Part shown: positions 24,669 through 33,779 of the stretch, piece after piece
Layout of the letters: each line of letters opens with the position of its first letter
Position numbering within the stretch: the first letter of the stretch is position 1
Assembly: GCA_020832415.1 (NCBI GenBank)
Contig: JAFIES010000032.1
Span: forward strand, 1-64,000
Source of the DNA: Balneolaceae bacterium
GTDB taxonomy: Bacteria > Bacteroidota > Rhodothermia > Balneolales > Balneolaceae
Reading direction: 5' to 3'
DNA length: 64,000 nt
Notes under the pieces: model-generated
Databases searched by the model: none
What the model was told of the DNA's origin: nothing
Seen by the model: the letters and a program-made list of their open reading frames with translations, nothing else
Made by a program: the position numbers and the translations under genes

Positions 24669-25001
24669 ATGAGAAAACTAAAAATAACCTTACTAATTGT
24701 CCTGCCTTTAATATTTTTTATAATTGGTTCAGTTTCAGTGGACACAGAATTATTAGATAATAACACTTCTGAAGAAAACGTAACAATGGTTTGTGAACAA
24801 ATAATGTATAACATAGCTGGTACACTAACACTTTTTAATGATGATTGTGCATCAGGTGGGCAAGGATCTTCATCTTGTTCGAGTTCTTCTTCTTCAGCTA
24901 GCTGTGATGTTGAATGTAATGATGGATATTATTCGTGTTGCGATTCATGGGGATATAGTTGTACTTGTAAAGTCTCAACAGAGCCAGAAGAAAGTGGATA
25001 A
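24669..25001 (+). CDS. Small cysteine-rich exported peptide (possible NVEALA-like or modified peptide precursor)
   Basis: This 110-residue protein has a basic start (MRKLK), a hydrophobic signal or anchor at residues 6-22, a polar leader-like segment (DTELLDNNTSEENVTM), and a C-terminal half with nine cysteines in all (42, 60, 70, 79, 83, 90, 91, 98, 100). A Gly/Ser-rich stretch (65-78) precedes a compact block: CDVECNDGYYSCCDSWGYSC. Placement beside a beta-propeller lipoprotein recalls the NVEALA peptides of Bacteroides, and ENVTMV sits where that motif would be, but the match is weak. Cysteines suggest disulphides, metal binding or peptide modification. It ends with its own hairpin. The function is unknown. 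Confidence 0.7.
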   Translation: MRKLKITLLIVLPLIFFIIGSVSVDTELLDNNTSEENVTMVCEQIMYNIAGTLTLFNDDCASGGQGSSSCSSSSSSASCDVECNDGYYSCCDSWGYSCTCKVSTEPEESG

Positions 25002-25029
25002 AGCAACCTGTTTAATTACAGCATCATTA

Positions 25030-25063
25030 AAACTACACAGTGTTATACTACTCTGTGTAGTTT
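25030..25063 (+). terminator. Terminator or attenuator between peptide and propeller genes
   Basis: AAACTACACAG / CTGTGTAGTTT is a perfect 11-bp stem with a 12-nt loop, 29 bp after the peptide stop codon. It is followed by a broken T-tract (ATTATCG). Partial termination here would give far more peptide mRNA than propeller mRNA, a common arrangement for peptide precursor genes. Confidence 0.6.
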
Positions 25064-25124
25064 ATTATCGTATAATTTTATTACGGTTAAAAGTTTTGGA
25101 TTAATGTAATATTATTCAATTGTT

Positions 25125-26204
25125 TTGTTAAATAACTGTTTTTTTATAACAATACCTCTGTTCCTTTTGATTCTTTTATCAGGTTGTAGAGATGATAGCT
25201 TTGTTACTTTTGAGAACAAAGACCTAACATGTGATGAATACCTGAGTGATTATTTTATATTCATAGATGATACATACGAAATTGATCTGAGTAGACTGAA
25301 TAACATTTATATATATAAGGATAAGATATACATGTCTGTCCCTCAAGGGGGTGAAATTGTAGCTTATAATTTCAACACAGAAGAATTTACAACCATTGGG
25401 GAAACCGGTACCGGCCCATTTGAGTTTTTAACAACATCAATAACTGTTGCTGGGAATACTATGTACATATATGACCTGTCTTTATCAAAAATTGTATCAT
25501 ATGATCTTGAACAAGAGAAATTTATTTCAGAACAGGTACTTGATGACAGCTACTCGGGAATTCTTATGCATGCGGATTCCAGTTCTATTTTTTTATATAC
25601 CATAAACAGAGTATCGAATGATGGATACGAACAGCGTGTGGTTTCATTCCGGGATGACTTTCAAATGATTGATACCGTATTCACTTCAGTGAGCAATAAT
25701 TTCATCAGGCATTTTGAAGATGGAAGAGACTTTGCAGGGCAGTTTCAACTGTTTTCAAACAAAATACCTACGTTTATAGGTGAAGAGTTGTACCTGTTTG
25801 ATAATACTTCATTCAGATACTCTAAAAATAATAAACTGGATGACGATTATGCTGAAGTCAACTTTAGTTACAATCCGGATTATGAGTTTTATATCGAAAC
25901 GATGAGAGAACGTTATAGTACGAGTTCAAATCTGTCTGTTTATTTTTTTAATCAAGCGCTGAAAAATGAAACAAGAGCCTTTGAGGCATTATTCAGCGAA
26001 GTTCTTACAAGTGAAACACATCTTTTATTTAGTCTGTTTGCAACGGATAAAAAAGCATTTCTTATTAAAGATCTGAAAAACCAGGACTTAAAAATACTTT
26101 GTGCCGATCTTAACTATCAACCTGTACGAATGAAAGAATCAAGAATATATTGGGTAGCACATAATGACAGTTATGAATATCAATTGATTAAAACCGAAAT
26201 CTAA
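25125..26204 (+). CDS. Six-bladed beta-propeller-like lipoprotein
   Basis: This 359-residue protein has a lipoprotein signal with lipobox LLSGC (Cys21). Strand-rich blades follow, such as LNNIYIYKDKIYMSVPQGGEI, then VAYNFNTEEFTTIGETGTGP; the GETGTGPFEF turn is typical of the 6-bladed beta-propeller lipoproteins that neighbour NVEALA peptides in Bacteroidota. The mid-part has HADSSSIFLYTINR and later blades repeat the pattern to the end. The start is TTG at 25125, since the only nearby in-frame ATG (25104) is followed at once by a stop. It probably sits on the outer membrane and may bind or display the peptide encoded upstream (inference). Base composition is visibly AT-richer than that of the housekeeping genes. 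Confidence 0.7.
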   Translation: MLNNCFFITIPLFLLILLSGCRDDSFVTFENKDLTCDEYLSDYFIFIDDTYEIDLSRLNNIYIYKDKIYMSVPQGGEIVAYNFNTEEFTTIGETGTGPFEFLTTSITVAGNTMYIYDLSLSKIVSYDLEQEKFISEQVLDDSYSGILMHADSSSIFLYTINRVSNDGYEQRVVSFRDDFQMIDTVFTSVSNNFIRHFEDGRDFAGQFQLFSNKIPTFIGEELYLFDNTSFRYSKNNKLDDDYAEVNFSYNPDYEFYIETMRERYSTSSNLSVYFFNQALKNETRAFEALFSEVLTSETHLLFSLFATDKKAFLIKDLKNQDLKILCADLNYQPVRMKESRIYWVAHNDSYEYQLIKTEI

Positions 26205-26210
26205 AATACT

Positions 26211-26648
26211 ATGGATAAAATATTTATAATTATTCTGTTCTTTATTCAATTTCAAACGAATCTTCAATATTCTGACAATACAAAATCGGATACAATTGTT
26301 GATGAGTTTTTAATTCATTTTGAATTGACGAATGATGATGAAATCTCTTTAACCTGTATTGATGGGTGCGCATGGATGTCTTTAAAATTCACTTGTAGTA
26401 CCGGTATCTGTGAACAAAGAATAAATCAGTACGGTATGGCAGATACAAATGATGATCAAAACAGGATAAGCCGGGATGCCGGATCTTACGATCTTGCCAA
26501 TTTCACTATTTTGATATCTCGTACAGAACAGGAATTCTATTTAGAATGTAATGAAGGGTGTGCCTGGTCTGTATTGAACTTTAACTTATCTGATACAGGG
26601 CATAAACGATCTGTTAATCAAATGGGAACGACCGTCTTGAATGAGTAA
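26211..26648 (+). CDS. Small exported protein with two CxxGCAW repeats
   Basis: This 145-residue protein has an N-terminal hydrophobic signal (KIFIIILFFIQFQ). Two copies of a 32-residue unit lie at about 45-76 and 109-140. The first reads SLTCIDGCAWMSLKF ... INQYGM and the second YLECNEGCAWSVLNF ... VNQMGT. Paired cysteines (49/53 and 113/117), an invariant GCAW and a terminal NQ-x-G are kept in both, so the unit is a real motif produced by internal duplication. I recall similar single CxxGCAW units in small proteins of Bacteroidota, without known function. The gene begins 6 bp after the propeller gene and so belongs to the same transcription unit. Confidence 0.65.
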   Translation: MDKIFIIILFFIQFQTNLQYSDNTKSDTIVDEFLIHFELTNDDEISLTCIDGCAWMSLKFTCSTGICEQRINQYGMADTNDDQNRISRDAGSYDLANFTILISRTEQEFYLECNEGCAWSVLNFNLSDTGHKRSVNQMGTTVLNE

Positions 26649-26924
26649 TACTGTAGTGGTTAAGTTTAATAGGACAGCATTTTTGGTTTTCTTCGTTTGA
26701 TCTTAATCTACTTCAAACCAATCATAAAAACTCGGTTTATTATCTCCATCTAAAATCCACGGGAAAACGCTATGATCAATGGTTTAGCCAACCTTGTAAA
26801 TAAAGCATGCAATCTCGTAATACAGAGCATTTTGCCCTGTCAGGAAAAACTCTGTTAGGCTTAGTCAGTCATAGATCGAAATCCGACTATATGGAGATAT
26901 TGCTGTACCCGGTAGAAAACTGAA

Positions 26925-27245
26925 ATGGTTAAGAGTTATAATATTTCAACTTTTCCAGGATTAAAAGCACAGGATGATTTTGAGGTACCCATTCTTCTGA
27001 AAATCGGTGCCAAGATATCAACTAACAAGATCTTGAAAGCAGGGCCTGAAGTACTTCACTACGGAAGAAATTTTTCTGAAATTAGCAAAATTTTATACAC
27101 CTTGATTGGTAATGATTTTTATGTAAAAGAGCTCGAAATCGAGGAGATGCTTAGCGGCCATATAGCGGTTATCGGCTGAAATTTCGTGCATGGATTGAAT
27201 CCTGAACATGCTGCTAATAAATCGATGTATTTATGCCATCTGTAA
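26925..27245 (+). pseudogene. Decayed fragment of aconitate hydratase (swivel domain)
   Basis: Translating from 26925 gives DDFEVPILLKIGAKISTNKI, then LKAGPEVLHYGRN and SGHIAVIG. This is recognisable as the aconitase segment usually read as VLLKVGDNISTDHI-PAG--VLPLRSNI and HIVVGG. After an in-frame TGA at 27177 the frame continues NFVHGLNPEHAANKSMYLCHL, which aligns without gaps to the family's ENYGQGSSREHAA--PMYLG block, so the TGA replaces the Glu of GGEN. Key residues are lost: the Asp of ISTD, the Arg-Ser of RSN, and SSRE. The iron-sulphur domain is absent; upstream bases to 26649 hold stops in all frames and nothing I can assign. It is a relic, not a functional enzyme. Bases 27246-27478 hold no gene, only the folE promoter region. 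Confidence 0.7.
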
Positions 27246-27478
27246 GTATAGATAATATAACTCTTTAATGTCCTTTCGATCTAAAACACAGTATGAGTAG
27301 AAGGCAACTTAAGGCTATTGTTCATTGTAGTGTGATCAAATACATAAAAAAAGAAAACAACGGATAGTTAAACTGTAGTTTGACGCTACCAATCGTATGT
27401 TGCATCATTATGATATTGGAGCAGGAACCCGTATTTTTAGAGTCTGTAACATTTTTTAAGATATTTGAAACACATTTA

Positions 27479-28183
27479 ATGAGTAAAGAAGAAAAAAACA
27501 GAACCGGAACTGTCGAAGTAGATCCGGAAATAGTTGAAGAAATTGGAGATAACCATTTAGCCACTTCAATTGATACACCGTTGAGAACTGACGCTTTTGA
27601 CCTGAGTGACGGGGAAAAAATCAAGAGAATTGAAAAACACTTCTCAGAAATTATGCATGTTCTCGGGTTAGATTTGAACGACCAGAGTTTACAGGGAACA
27701 CCTCACAGAGTTGCTAAGATGTATGTGAAGGAGATCTTTAGCGGATTAAACCCGGAGAATAAACCCAAAGCCAGTAAATTCGATAATAAGTTCGACTACA
27801 ACGACATGGTTGTGGTTAAAAATATCGATGTTACATCATTTTGTGAACATCATTTTCTGCCATTTTTGGGCAAAGCTCATGTAGCCTATGTCAGCTCCGG
27901 TAATGTTATCGGTCTCTCAAAAATAAACCGGATTGTGGAGTACTACTCCAGCCGGCCGCAAGTGCAGGAGCGTTTAACCCTGCAGATTGCTGAAGAATTA
28001 AAGAAAACCATGCAGACAGAAGATGTGGCGGTTTTTATAGAGAGCAAGCATCTGTGTGTATCAACCCGTGGTATTAAAGATAAGCAGAGCAGCACGGTTA
28101 CCGTAGAATACAGCGGCATTTTTGAAGAAGAGACTACAAAACAAAAGTTTATTGACTACATCCGTGCTGAAACGGAAATGTAG
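27479..28183 (+). CDS. folE: GTP cyclohydrolase I
   Basis: FolE converts GTP to dihydroneopterin triphosphate, the first step of tetrahydrofolate and biopterin synthesis. The protein is 234 residues. Zinc ligands are C122 and H125 in SFCEHHFLPF and C193 in HLCVSTRG. Other family blocks are QGTPHRVAKMY, KINRIVEYYSSRPQVQERLT and a C-terminal EYSG. The ATG at 27479 (MSKEEKNRTGTVEVD) is chosen; the frame is open to 27380 through a TTG, but that part does not resemble the family. It is the first gene of a plus-strand run that continues with cysS. Confidence 0.96.
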   Translation: MSKEEKNRTGTVEVDPEIVEEIGDNHLATSIDTPLRTDAFDLSDGEKIKRIEKHFSEIMHVLGLDLNDQSLQGTPHRVAKMYVKEIFSGLNPENKPKASKFDNKFDYNDMVVVKNIDVTSFCEHHFLPFLGKAHVAYVSSGNVIGLSKINRIVEYYSSRPQVQERLTLQIAEELKKTMQTEDVAVFIESKHLCVSTRGIKDKQSSTVTVEYSGIFEEETTKQKFIDYIRAETEM

Positions 28184-28213
28184 ACCCTGAACGCACAGTA
28201 TTACAGATTAAAC

Positions 28214-29725
28214 ATGCCTGAAAAAGAAGTATCCAAGTTATCTATCTACAACAGTCTTTCACGCAAAAAGGAAGAGTTCGAACCAATCAACCCGCCTTTT
28301 GTTGGATTGTATGTATGTGGGCCTACGGTTTATGGTGATCCGCATTTAGGGCATGCACGGGCAGCTGTTACGTTTGATGTGATCTATCGCTATCTGAAAT
28401 TTTTGGGGTACAAAGTTCGCTATGTTCGTAACATTACTGATGTTGGGCATCTTGAGCAGGAAGAGACCGAACAGGGCGAAGATAAAATCGCGAAAAAAGC
28501 CCGCCTTGAAGAGGTTGAGCCGATGGAGATTGTTCAAAAATATACCATCAGTTACCACAAGGGGATGGATCTGTTGAACTGCCTGAGGCCGGATATCGAA
28601 CCTACAGCAACCGGTCACATTATCGAGCAGATTGCCCTGATAAAAAAAATTCTTGATAACGGCTTTGGCTACGAAGTAAATGGCAACATCTATTTTGATT
28701 TAGAGAAATATCAACAAGAAAATGACTATGGGCAGCTATCCGGGAAAATTCTGGAAGATCTCCAGGCAGGCAGCCGCGATACCGCCGGTATTGATGAGAA
28801 AAAAAGCCCGCACGATTTTGCACTTTGGAAAAAAGCCACGCCTGCACACATTATGCGGTGGGATTCTCCCTGGGGAGAGGGATACCCCGGCTGGCACCTT
28901 GAGTGCACCGCAATGAGCCTGAAGTACCTGGGAAATAAATTTGATATCCATGGTGGCGGACTCGATCTCCAATTTCCGCATCATGAGGCAGAAATTGCGC
29001 AGTGCAGAAGTGCCCATGGCCACGATCCGGTTAACTATTGGGTTCATAACAATATGATTACCATCGACGGGGCGAAGATGAGTAAATCAGCCGGTAATTT
29101 TATTAATCTGGACGAACTTTTTGAAGGGCGCCACGAAAAACTTGCAAAAGCGTACAGCCCGATGGTTGTTCGGTTTTTGATACTGCAGTCGCACTATCGC
29201 AGTAAAATTGACTTTTCGAATGATGCACTTTCTGCTGCTGAAAAAGGGTACAATCGATTAATGGGAGCTGTAGCCCTGCTGAATGAATTAAAAAGCTCCC
29301 CCGATTTTTCTGATGCTGAGGGCTCGCTCGATAAAGAGATTCTGGATGCATGCAGAAAATGCAACGAATCGATGAATGACGATTTTAACACTGCCCAGGT
29401 CCTTGCGGCTCTTTTCGATCTCTCATCGAAAATAAATGCGCTGCATAACGGGCAGTTATCAAAAACAGATCTTTCAAAAAATGCTCTGCACGAGATGGTG
29501 AATACAGTGGATCAATTTGTATTCGCAATACTTGGCTTGCAAGCTGAATCGACAGGGGAAGATGGCTTAACAGATGAATTGATAGAACTTCTCATTGAGA
29601 TCAGAAAAGAGGCCAGAGAGAACAAAGATTTTGCCACTTCTGATAAAATCAGGGATGAACTGCAGGAGATTGGAGTTCGCCTGAAGGATGAGAAAGGCGG
29701 TACCCGTTTTGAAATTGATCGTTAA
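28214..29725 (+). CDS. cysS: Cysteinyl-tRNA synthetase
   Basis: This 503-residue class I synthetase charges tRNA-Cys. [18 protein letters not shown] holds the zinc-ligand Cys35 and the HIGH-type motif HLGH (44-47). [10 protein letters not shown] and [17 protein letters not shown] are the further zinc/binding-site blocks; KMSKS is at 288-292 ([10 protein letters not shown]). The DALR-like C-terminal helices end with [18 protein letters not shown]. Length is slightly above the usual 460-490 because of a short N-terminal extension. It follows folE by 30 bp and overlaps yidD by 38 bp. Confidence 0.97.
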   Translation: MPEKEVSKLSIYNSLSRKKEEFEPINPPFVGLYVCGPTVYGDPHLGHARAAVTFDVIYRYLKFLGYKVRYVRNITDVGHLEQEETEQGEDKIAKKARLEEVEPMEIVQKYTISYHKGMDLLNCLRPDIEPTATGHIIEQIALIKKILDNGFGYEVNGNIYFDLEKYQQENDYGQLSGKILEDLQAGSRDTAGIDEKKSPHDFALWKKATPAHIMRWDSPWGEGYPGWHLECTAMSLKYLGNKFDIHGGGLDLQFPHHEAEIAQCRSAHGHDPVNYWVHNNMITIDGAKMSKSAGNFINLDELFEGRHEKLAKAYSPMVVRFLILQSHYRSKIDFSNDALSAAEKGYNRLMGAVALLNELKSSPDFSDAEGSLDKEILDACRKCNESMNDDFNTAQVLAALFDLSSKINALHNGQLSKTDLSKNALHEMVNTVDQFVFAILGLQAESTGEDGLTDELIELLIEIRKEARENKDFATSDKIRDELQEIGVRLKDEKGGTRFEIDR

Positions 29726-29978
29726 ACATATTGGAAATCTGTTTAGCTGGGTACTAATCAAACTGGTTCGATTTTATCAGCTTGCAATTTCACCTTTTCT
29801 GGGATCAAACTGCAGGCACTATCCCACCTGTTCCAATTATATGATTGAGGCAGTAAAAGAGTGGGGTTTTTTAAAAGGAGTGTGGCTCGGGCTAAAACGG
29901 ATAGTGAAATGCCATCCCTGGGGAACATCGGGCGCAGATCCGGTTCCAAAGAAAGAGCAGAACACCCCCGATAAATAA
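29688..29978 (+). CDS. yidD: Membrane protein insertion efficiency factor YidD
   Basis: YidD helps YidC insert proteins in the inner membrane. The 96-residue product has an N-terminal amphipathic helix ([17 protein letters not shown]), then the family signature [19 protein letters not shown] with its paired cysteines, and [11 protein letters not shown] polar tail ([10 protein letters not shown]) ends it. The ATG at 29688 lies inside the end of cysS; an internal start downstream is possible because the family usually begins near residue 17 of this frame. Confidence 0.93.
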   Translation: MRKAVPVLKLIVKHIGNLFSWVLIKLVRFYQLAISPFLGSNCRHYPTCSNYMIEAVKEWGFLKGVWLGLKRIVKCHPWGTSGADPVPKKEQNTPDK

Positions 29979-30073
29979 GAGGCTCGAAAGTTCCTTTATT
30001 CATCTCCATCAGCCCGGCTTGATTAAATCCACTCATTTTTTAATAAATTCAATCAAAATGTTTAAACTGTAAT

Positions 30074-30955
30074 ATGCGTAAAAAAAGAAATAGCAGACCA
30101 GATCAATCAAGAGGCGGTAAGAAAAAGCGTCCAGTACTTAATCGTGAAAAAAACCGGGCAAAAGAGTTCTCCAACCGATCCTCAACCGCTTCCCAAAAGC
30201 AGGTTATTGAAGATGAGATACGTATAAATAAATTTATTGCCCATGCAGGGTACTGCTCTCGCAGAGAGGCCGATGAACTGATAGAAGCCGGGAAAGTAAA
30301 AGTGAACGGCAAAGTTGTTACCGAACTCGGTATGAAAATCAAACCGGCTGATAATGTAGTGGTAGAGAATCAGCGGCTGTCACTGGAACCGTTTGTCTAC
30401 ATTTTGCTGAATAAGGGACGTGATACCATCAGTACCACAAATGATGAGAAAGACCGAAACACTGTTCTTGATGTGGTTGAAGATGCTACCGGGCACAGAG
30501 TTTATCCTGTGGGGCGATTAGACCGAAATACAACCGGACTGATTATTCTCACGAATGATGGTGACCTTGCACACAGATTGATGCATCCCAGCTATCAGGT
30601 GAAAAAAACGTATGAAATTACTGCAAACAGGCCTTTAACCCCTGAAGAAGTTGAGCGATTACGAACGGATGTGGTTCTTGATGACGGGCCGATCAAGCCG
30701 GCTCGTGTTAAGCATGATATGTACGATCCGTCTATCGTTACCATTTCTGTCTATGAGGGCAGAAACCATCTTATAAGGCGCATGATTGATTTTATTGGTG
30801 CAGATGTAGAGAAATTAAAACGGACACGTTATGCGGGCCTTAGTGATGAAAACCTGAGAATGGGGCGATGGAGATATCTCAGACAGAAAGAGATCAATGA
30901 TTTAAGACAACTTGTAAAACTGGAAACATTAGATTTCAACAGAGAGGAAAAATGA
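30074..30955 (+). CDS. Pseudouridine synthase, RluB/RsuA family
   Basis: This 293-residue enzyme isomerises a uridine in ribosomal RNA, probably 23S. A basic, disordered N-terminus (MRKKRNSRPDQSRGGKKKRP, typical of Bacteroidota versions) leads to an S4 RNA-binding domain at about residues 50-95 (RINKFIAHAGYCSRREADEL, VKVNGKVV). The catalytic domain has VYPVGRLDRNTTGLIILTND, in which the Asp is the nucleophile, then HPSYQVKKTYE and YEGRNHLIRRMI. The stop codon overlaps the next gene's start by 4 bp. Confidence 0.93.
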   Translation: MRKKRNSRPDQSRGGKKKRPVLNREKNRAKEFSNRSSTASQKQVIEDEIRINKFIAHAGYCSRREADELIEAGKVKVNGKVVTELGMKIKPADNVVVENQRLSLEPFVYILLNKGRDTISTTNDEKDRNTVLDVVEDATGHRVYPVGRLDRNTTGLIILTNDGDLAHRLMHPSYQVKKTYEITANRPLTPEEVERLRTDVVLDDGPIKPARVKHDMYDPSIVTISVYEGRNHLIRRMIDFIGADVEKLKRTRYAGLSDENLRMGRWRYLRQKEINDLRQLVKLETLDFNREEK

Positions 30956-31827
30956 GATTCAGCAGTGTATCCAAAACAAGTGGTCAAATTTCATCAACCG
31001 AAAATTTACCTATTCATTATGATCTTCTTGTGCCGGTGGCATCAGCCGGTACAGTGCTGCCGGTAATTCTGTTTCTGCATGGGTTTAAAGGATTTAAAGA
31101 CTGGGGTGCTTTCCCCGATGTTTATGAAGAGCTTGCCAGGGCAGGTTTTGCCGTTGTTGCATTTAATATGTCGCTGAATGGAGTAGGTGAGAGTATGCTT
31201 GAGTTTGATGAGCCTGAGCTGTTCAGAAGGCAAACATTAAGCCAGGATTTAAGTGATGTAGGATCCATAATAACAGCAGTTAAGGATAAAGAAATTGCCA
31301 GTGATAAAGTAATTCTTGATACCGACAGAGTTGGAATTATCGGGCACTCCCGCGGAGGGCACACCGCTGTTACCGCTGCTGCTGAGTATGCAGAAATTCA
31401 ATGTCTTGTTACATGGTCTGCCGTATCGGACTATAACGCAAGGTGGAGCAGCGAAATGAAAAAAGATTGGGAAACAAAAGGCTTCACTGAGATAAAAAAT
31501 TCAAGAACCGGAGAAATCCTTCCTCTCGATAAGATCACCTATGATGATGGTATCACAAATGCTGACAGGTTAATGGCCATTAAACGTGTTCAGGAGATCT
31601 ACATCCCATCTATGTTTATTGCCGGTAAAGACGACGAAGCTGTACCCGTATCAGAGACGGAAAAACTCTACAGAAAATCACCGGCTTACGATAAAGAAAT
31701 ACGCCTGATTGACAATGCCGGACATACCTTTCAGGTTTCTCATCCGTTTGAAAAGAACGATTTTCCGCCTGAGTTTGAAGAGGTCATCGACTTAACAGAA
31801 GGGTGGTTTTTAGATCATCTAAAATAA
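30952..31827 (+). CDS. Alpha/beta hydrolase, dienelactone-hydrolase-like
   Basis: This 291-residue cytosolic alpha/beta hydrolase has the oxyanion region PVILFLHGFKGFKDWGAFPD, the nucleophile elbow GIIGHSRGGHTAV (Ser in GHSRG), an acid in AGKDDEAVPVSE and the catalytic His in DNAGHTFQVSHPF. There is no signal peptide. It begins within the last codons of the pseudouridine synthase gene (ATGA overlap), so it is co-translated. Relatives are peptidase- or esterase-like hydrolases of unknown substrate. Confidence 0.88.
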   Translation: MRFSSVSKTSGQISSTENLPIHYDLLVPVASAGTVLPVILFLHGFKGFKDWGAFPDVYEELARAGFAVVAFNMSLNGVGESMLEFDEPELFRRQTLSQDLSDVGSIITAVKDKEIASDKVILDTDRVGIIGHSRGGHTAVTAAAEYAEIQCLVTWSAVSDYNARWSSEMKKDWETKGFTEIKNSRTGEILPLDKITYDDGITNADRLMAIKRVQEIYIPSMFIAGKDDEAVPVSETEKLYRKSPAYDKEIRLIDNAGHTFQVSHPFEKNDFPPEFEEVIDLTEGWFLDHLK

Positions 31828-31836
31828 CGCACAGCT

Positions 31837-33018
31837 ATGTACCCGGTTTTAATTCACAAGATTTTTGCTGTTCTGGCAATTCTTGTATTTCTGTCGACGC
31901 TGGATAACAGCAATGTATTAACCGCTCAAACCAAGGTCTTAATTGATGATGAGCGCTTTGGTGCAGATGCTCGCAATGCCATCGATGCGTTATACAACAG
32001 AAACGGTGATGAGGCGCGTGAAATACTCTTTATATGGAAAGAGATCTATCCTGACCATCCCATTTGGTTACTTTGGAACGGGATGGAGCTATGGTGGGAT
32101 GTGCTTGAAGATCTGGTAGATACTTCACACGATGAAAAATTTATTAATCTGATGAGAGAGGCAGATTTTGAAGCATCAAGGTTGCTTCGGCGCGAACCGG
32201 ATCACAAAGATGCATTAATTATCAGGGCAGTCTCTAACAGTTACATTGCAAGGCTCCATGCAAATCGTGAAGAGTGGCTTACAAGCGTTCAGGTTGGCAG
32301 GAGAGGTTATCAGGCGCACCAGCGTCTAATCGAAATAGATCCCACCCTGCCGGATAATCTTTTTGCTGAAGGAATGAAGTACTACTATTCCGCGTACATA
32401 CCCGAAACATACCCATTTTTACGGCCTGTAGCGATGTTCCTGCCTGATGGAAGCAGGGAAGAGGGTCTCAATACGCTGAAAAAAGCTTCTATTGATGCCG
32501 TTTTTGCAAGGCCGGAAGCCACCTACTTTTTGGGGAATATTCTGCTGAACTATGAAAATGAATTTGATGAGGCAAAGTATTACTTCAAGCTGTTGGTAGA
32601 TCAATACCCGGAGAACAGCTACTATCGCCGCCAGTACATGGTAACCATGGGCCAATTGAATGAATTTGATGAGATGATCAAATTTTTTGAAGAAACCATG
32701 GCTTACCGCACAGAAAACAATCTTCCCCCCGATGCCCTTCTGGAATCGGAACTATGGTACTGGTATGGCAGGGCTCAATATTATACAGGCAGTTTTTCAA
32801 CGGCCCTGCAAGCGTTCGAAAAGTCTGTTGAATTTGGTGAAACACTTAAACATGTAAAGGAGAGGCATATACATACACTGGCGGCTTTATTTGCCGGGAG
32901 GGCGGCAGAACGAGTGCCGGATAGTGAAAAAGCAAAGATTTACTATAAAATAGCATCGAACCAAAACGCAGCTCCAAACGCGAGAAGGCAAGCAGCCGAT
33001 CGGCTGAAACTTCTTTAA
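31837..33018 (+). CDS. Exported tetratricopeptide-repeat protein
   Basis: This 393-residue protein has an N-terminal hydrophobic signal (about residues 8-30, IFAVLAILVFLSTL) and helical-pair repeats through the rest. TPR-like units are seen near ALIIRAVSNSYIARLHANRE, ATYFLGNILLNYENEFDEAK, YWYGRAQYYTGSFSTALQAF and the C-terminal YKIASNQNAAPNARRQAADR. A conserved-looking WLLWNGMELWWD segment is unusual. It is probably periplasmic or outer-membrane associated, working as a scaffold; no partner is evident. It ends the plus-strand run and its stop overlaps the convergent NRDE gene by 4 bp. Confidence 0.75.
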   Translation: MYPVLIHKIFAVLAILVFLSTLDNSNVLTAQTKVLIDDERFGADARNAIDALYNRNGDEAREILFIWKEIYPDHPIWLLWNGMELWWDVLEDLVDTSHDEKFINLMREADFEASRLLRREPDHKDALIIRAVSNSYIARLHANREEWLTSVQVGRRGYQAHQRLIEIDPTLPDNLFAEGMKYYYSAYIPETYPFLRPVAMFLPDGSREEGLNTLKKASIDAVFARPEATYFLGNILLNYENEFDEAKYYFKLLVDQYPENSYYRRQYMVTMGQLNEFDEMIKFFEETMAYRTENNLPPDALLESELWYWYGRAQYYTGSFSTALQAFEKSVEFGETLKHVKERHIHTLAALFAGRAAERVPDSEKAKIYYKIASNQNAAPNARRQAADRLKLL

Positions 33019-33779
33019 AGAGGTATTTCAAACGTTCTTATAGCCGAAACATGTCCGGTTTCAGGAGTGTACGTTCTCTCTTCAAATGTAAGTACATTCT
33101 TCTTGTTAACTTTAACAACTGTGGAACATCGGGTACCGTAGTTTTCTGTTTTGATGAATACTGCGGATACAGCTCTCTCAAGTTTTTCGGATAAACCCGT
33201 ATCAGGTAACATTTCAGCAGGGTAGGTGCTTTTATTTTGAAGCATGCTGAACAGCTCATCATTATTCAACTCACCAGAATTCAATAATTTAGTAAATTTC
33301 TGTTCTGTCCACTCCGTTTTAGGCCATGGTGTATTCAACAAAGCATTACTGATAGAATATACGCCGGGTTCTGTTTGATGATAACTGTTCGGAACACTCG
33401 AAAAGTAATAAAACGCATCCGAAGAGCCTGCTAGCAAATTGAACCCATTATACTGATGTGCACTCTCTTTTAAATGGAACAAAAAGTCCGGGACTGATTT
33501 TTGGCTGGTCAGAATCTCTTTTACGATATCACCTCTGCTTGGTGCATCCTCTTTGATCTGTCTCATATCTCTGTAGTTCGTCAAAGCGGCGATGCGTCCG
33601 GTTTCAGACACTCCAAGCCATGTGCCGCCCGCTTTCAGGTCTTTTCCGGCAATTATTTTTGGCTCAGTATTCCATATCGCTGCTGAATCAGCAGGCCGTT
33701 CATAAAATTCATCTCTGTTTCCGGCTAAAATCAGCGGATAATTTGGGTGGGCATTTACTGCAAATACAATGAGGCACAT
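33015..33779 (-). CDS. NRDE family protein (TANGO2-like)
   Basis: This 254-residue protein begins MCLIVFAVNAHPNYPLILAG followed by NRDEFYERP, the motif that names the family, with the exposed Cys2 as in N-terminal nucleophile folds. GGTWLGVSETGRIAALTNYR and the late RCSTVVKVNKKN strand are also family features. TANGO2/HRG-9 homologues have been linked to haem movement in eukaryotes and some bacteria. That is suggestive here because haem genes lie 8 kb away, but it is not proof. The frame is intact. Confidence 0.9.
   Translation of the reverse strand: MCLIVFAVNAHPNYPLILAGNRDEFYERPADSAAIWNTEPKIIAGKDLKAGGTWLGVSETGRIAALTNYRDMRQIKEDAPSRGDIVKEILTSQKSVPDFLFHLKESAHQYNGFNLLAGSSDAFYYFSSVPNSYHQTEPGVYSISNALLNTPWPKTEWTEQKFTKLLNSGELNNDELFSMLQNKSTYPAEMLPDTGLSEKLERAVSAVFIKTENYGTRCSTVVKVNKKNVLTFEERTYTPETGHVSAIRTFEIPL

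Noticed and set aside
26649..26924. Transposase remnants between the CxxGCAW gene and the aconitase relic
   Set aside because: I looked for IS-type frames or terminal inverted repeats in all frames and saw none; stops are frequent and no motif could be assigned.
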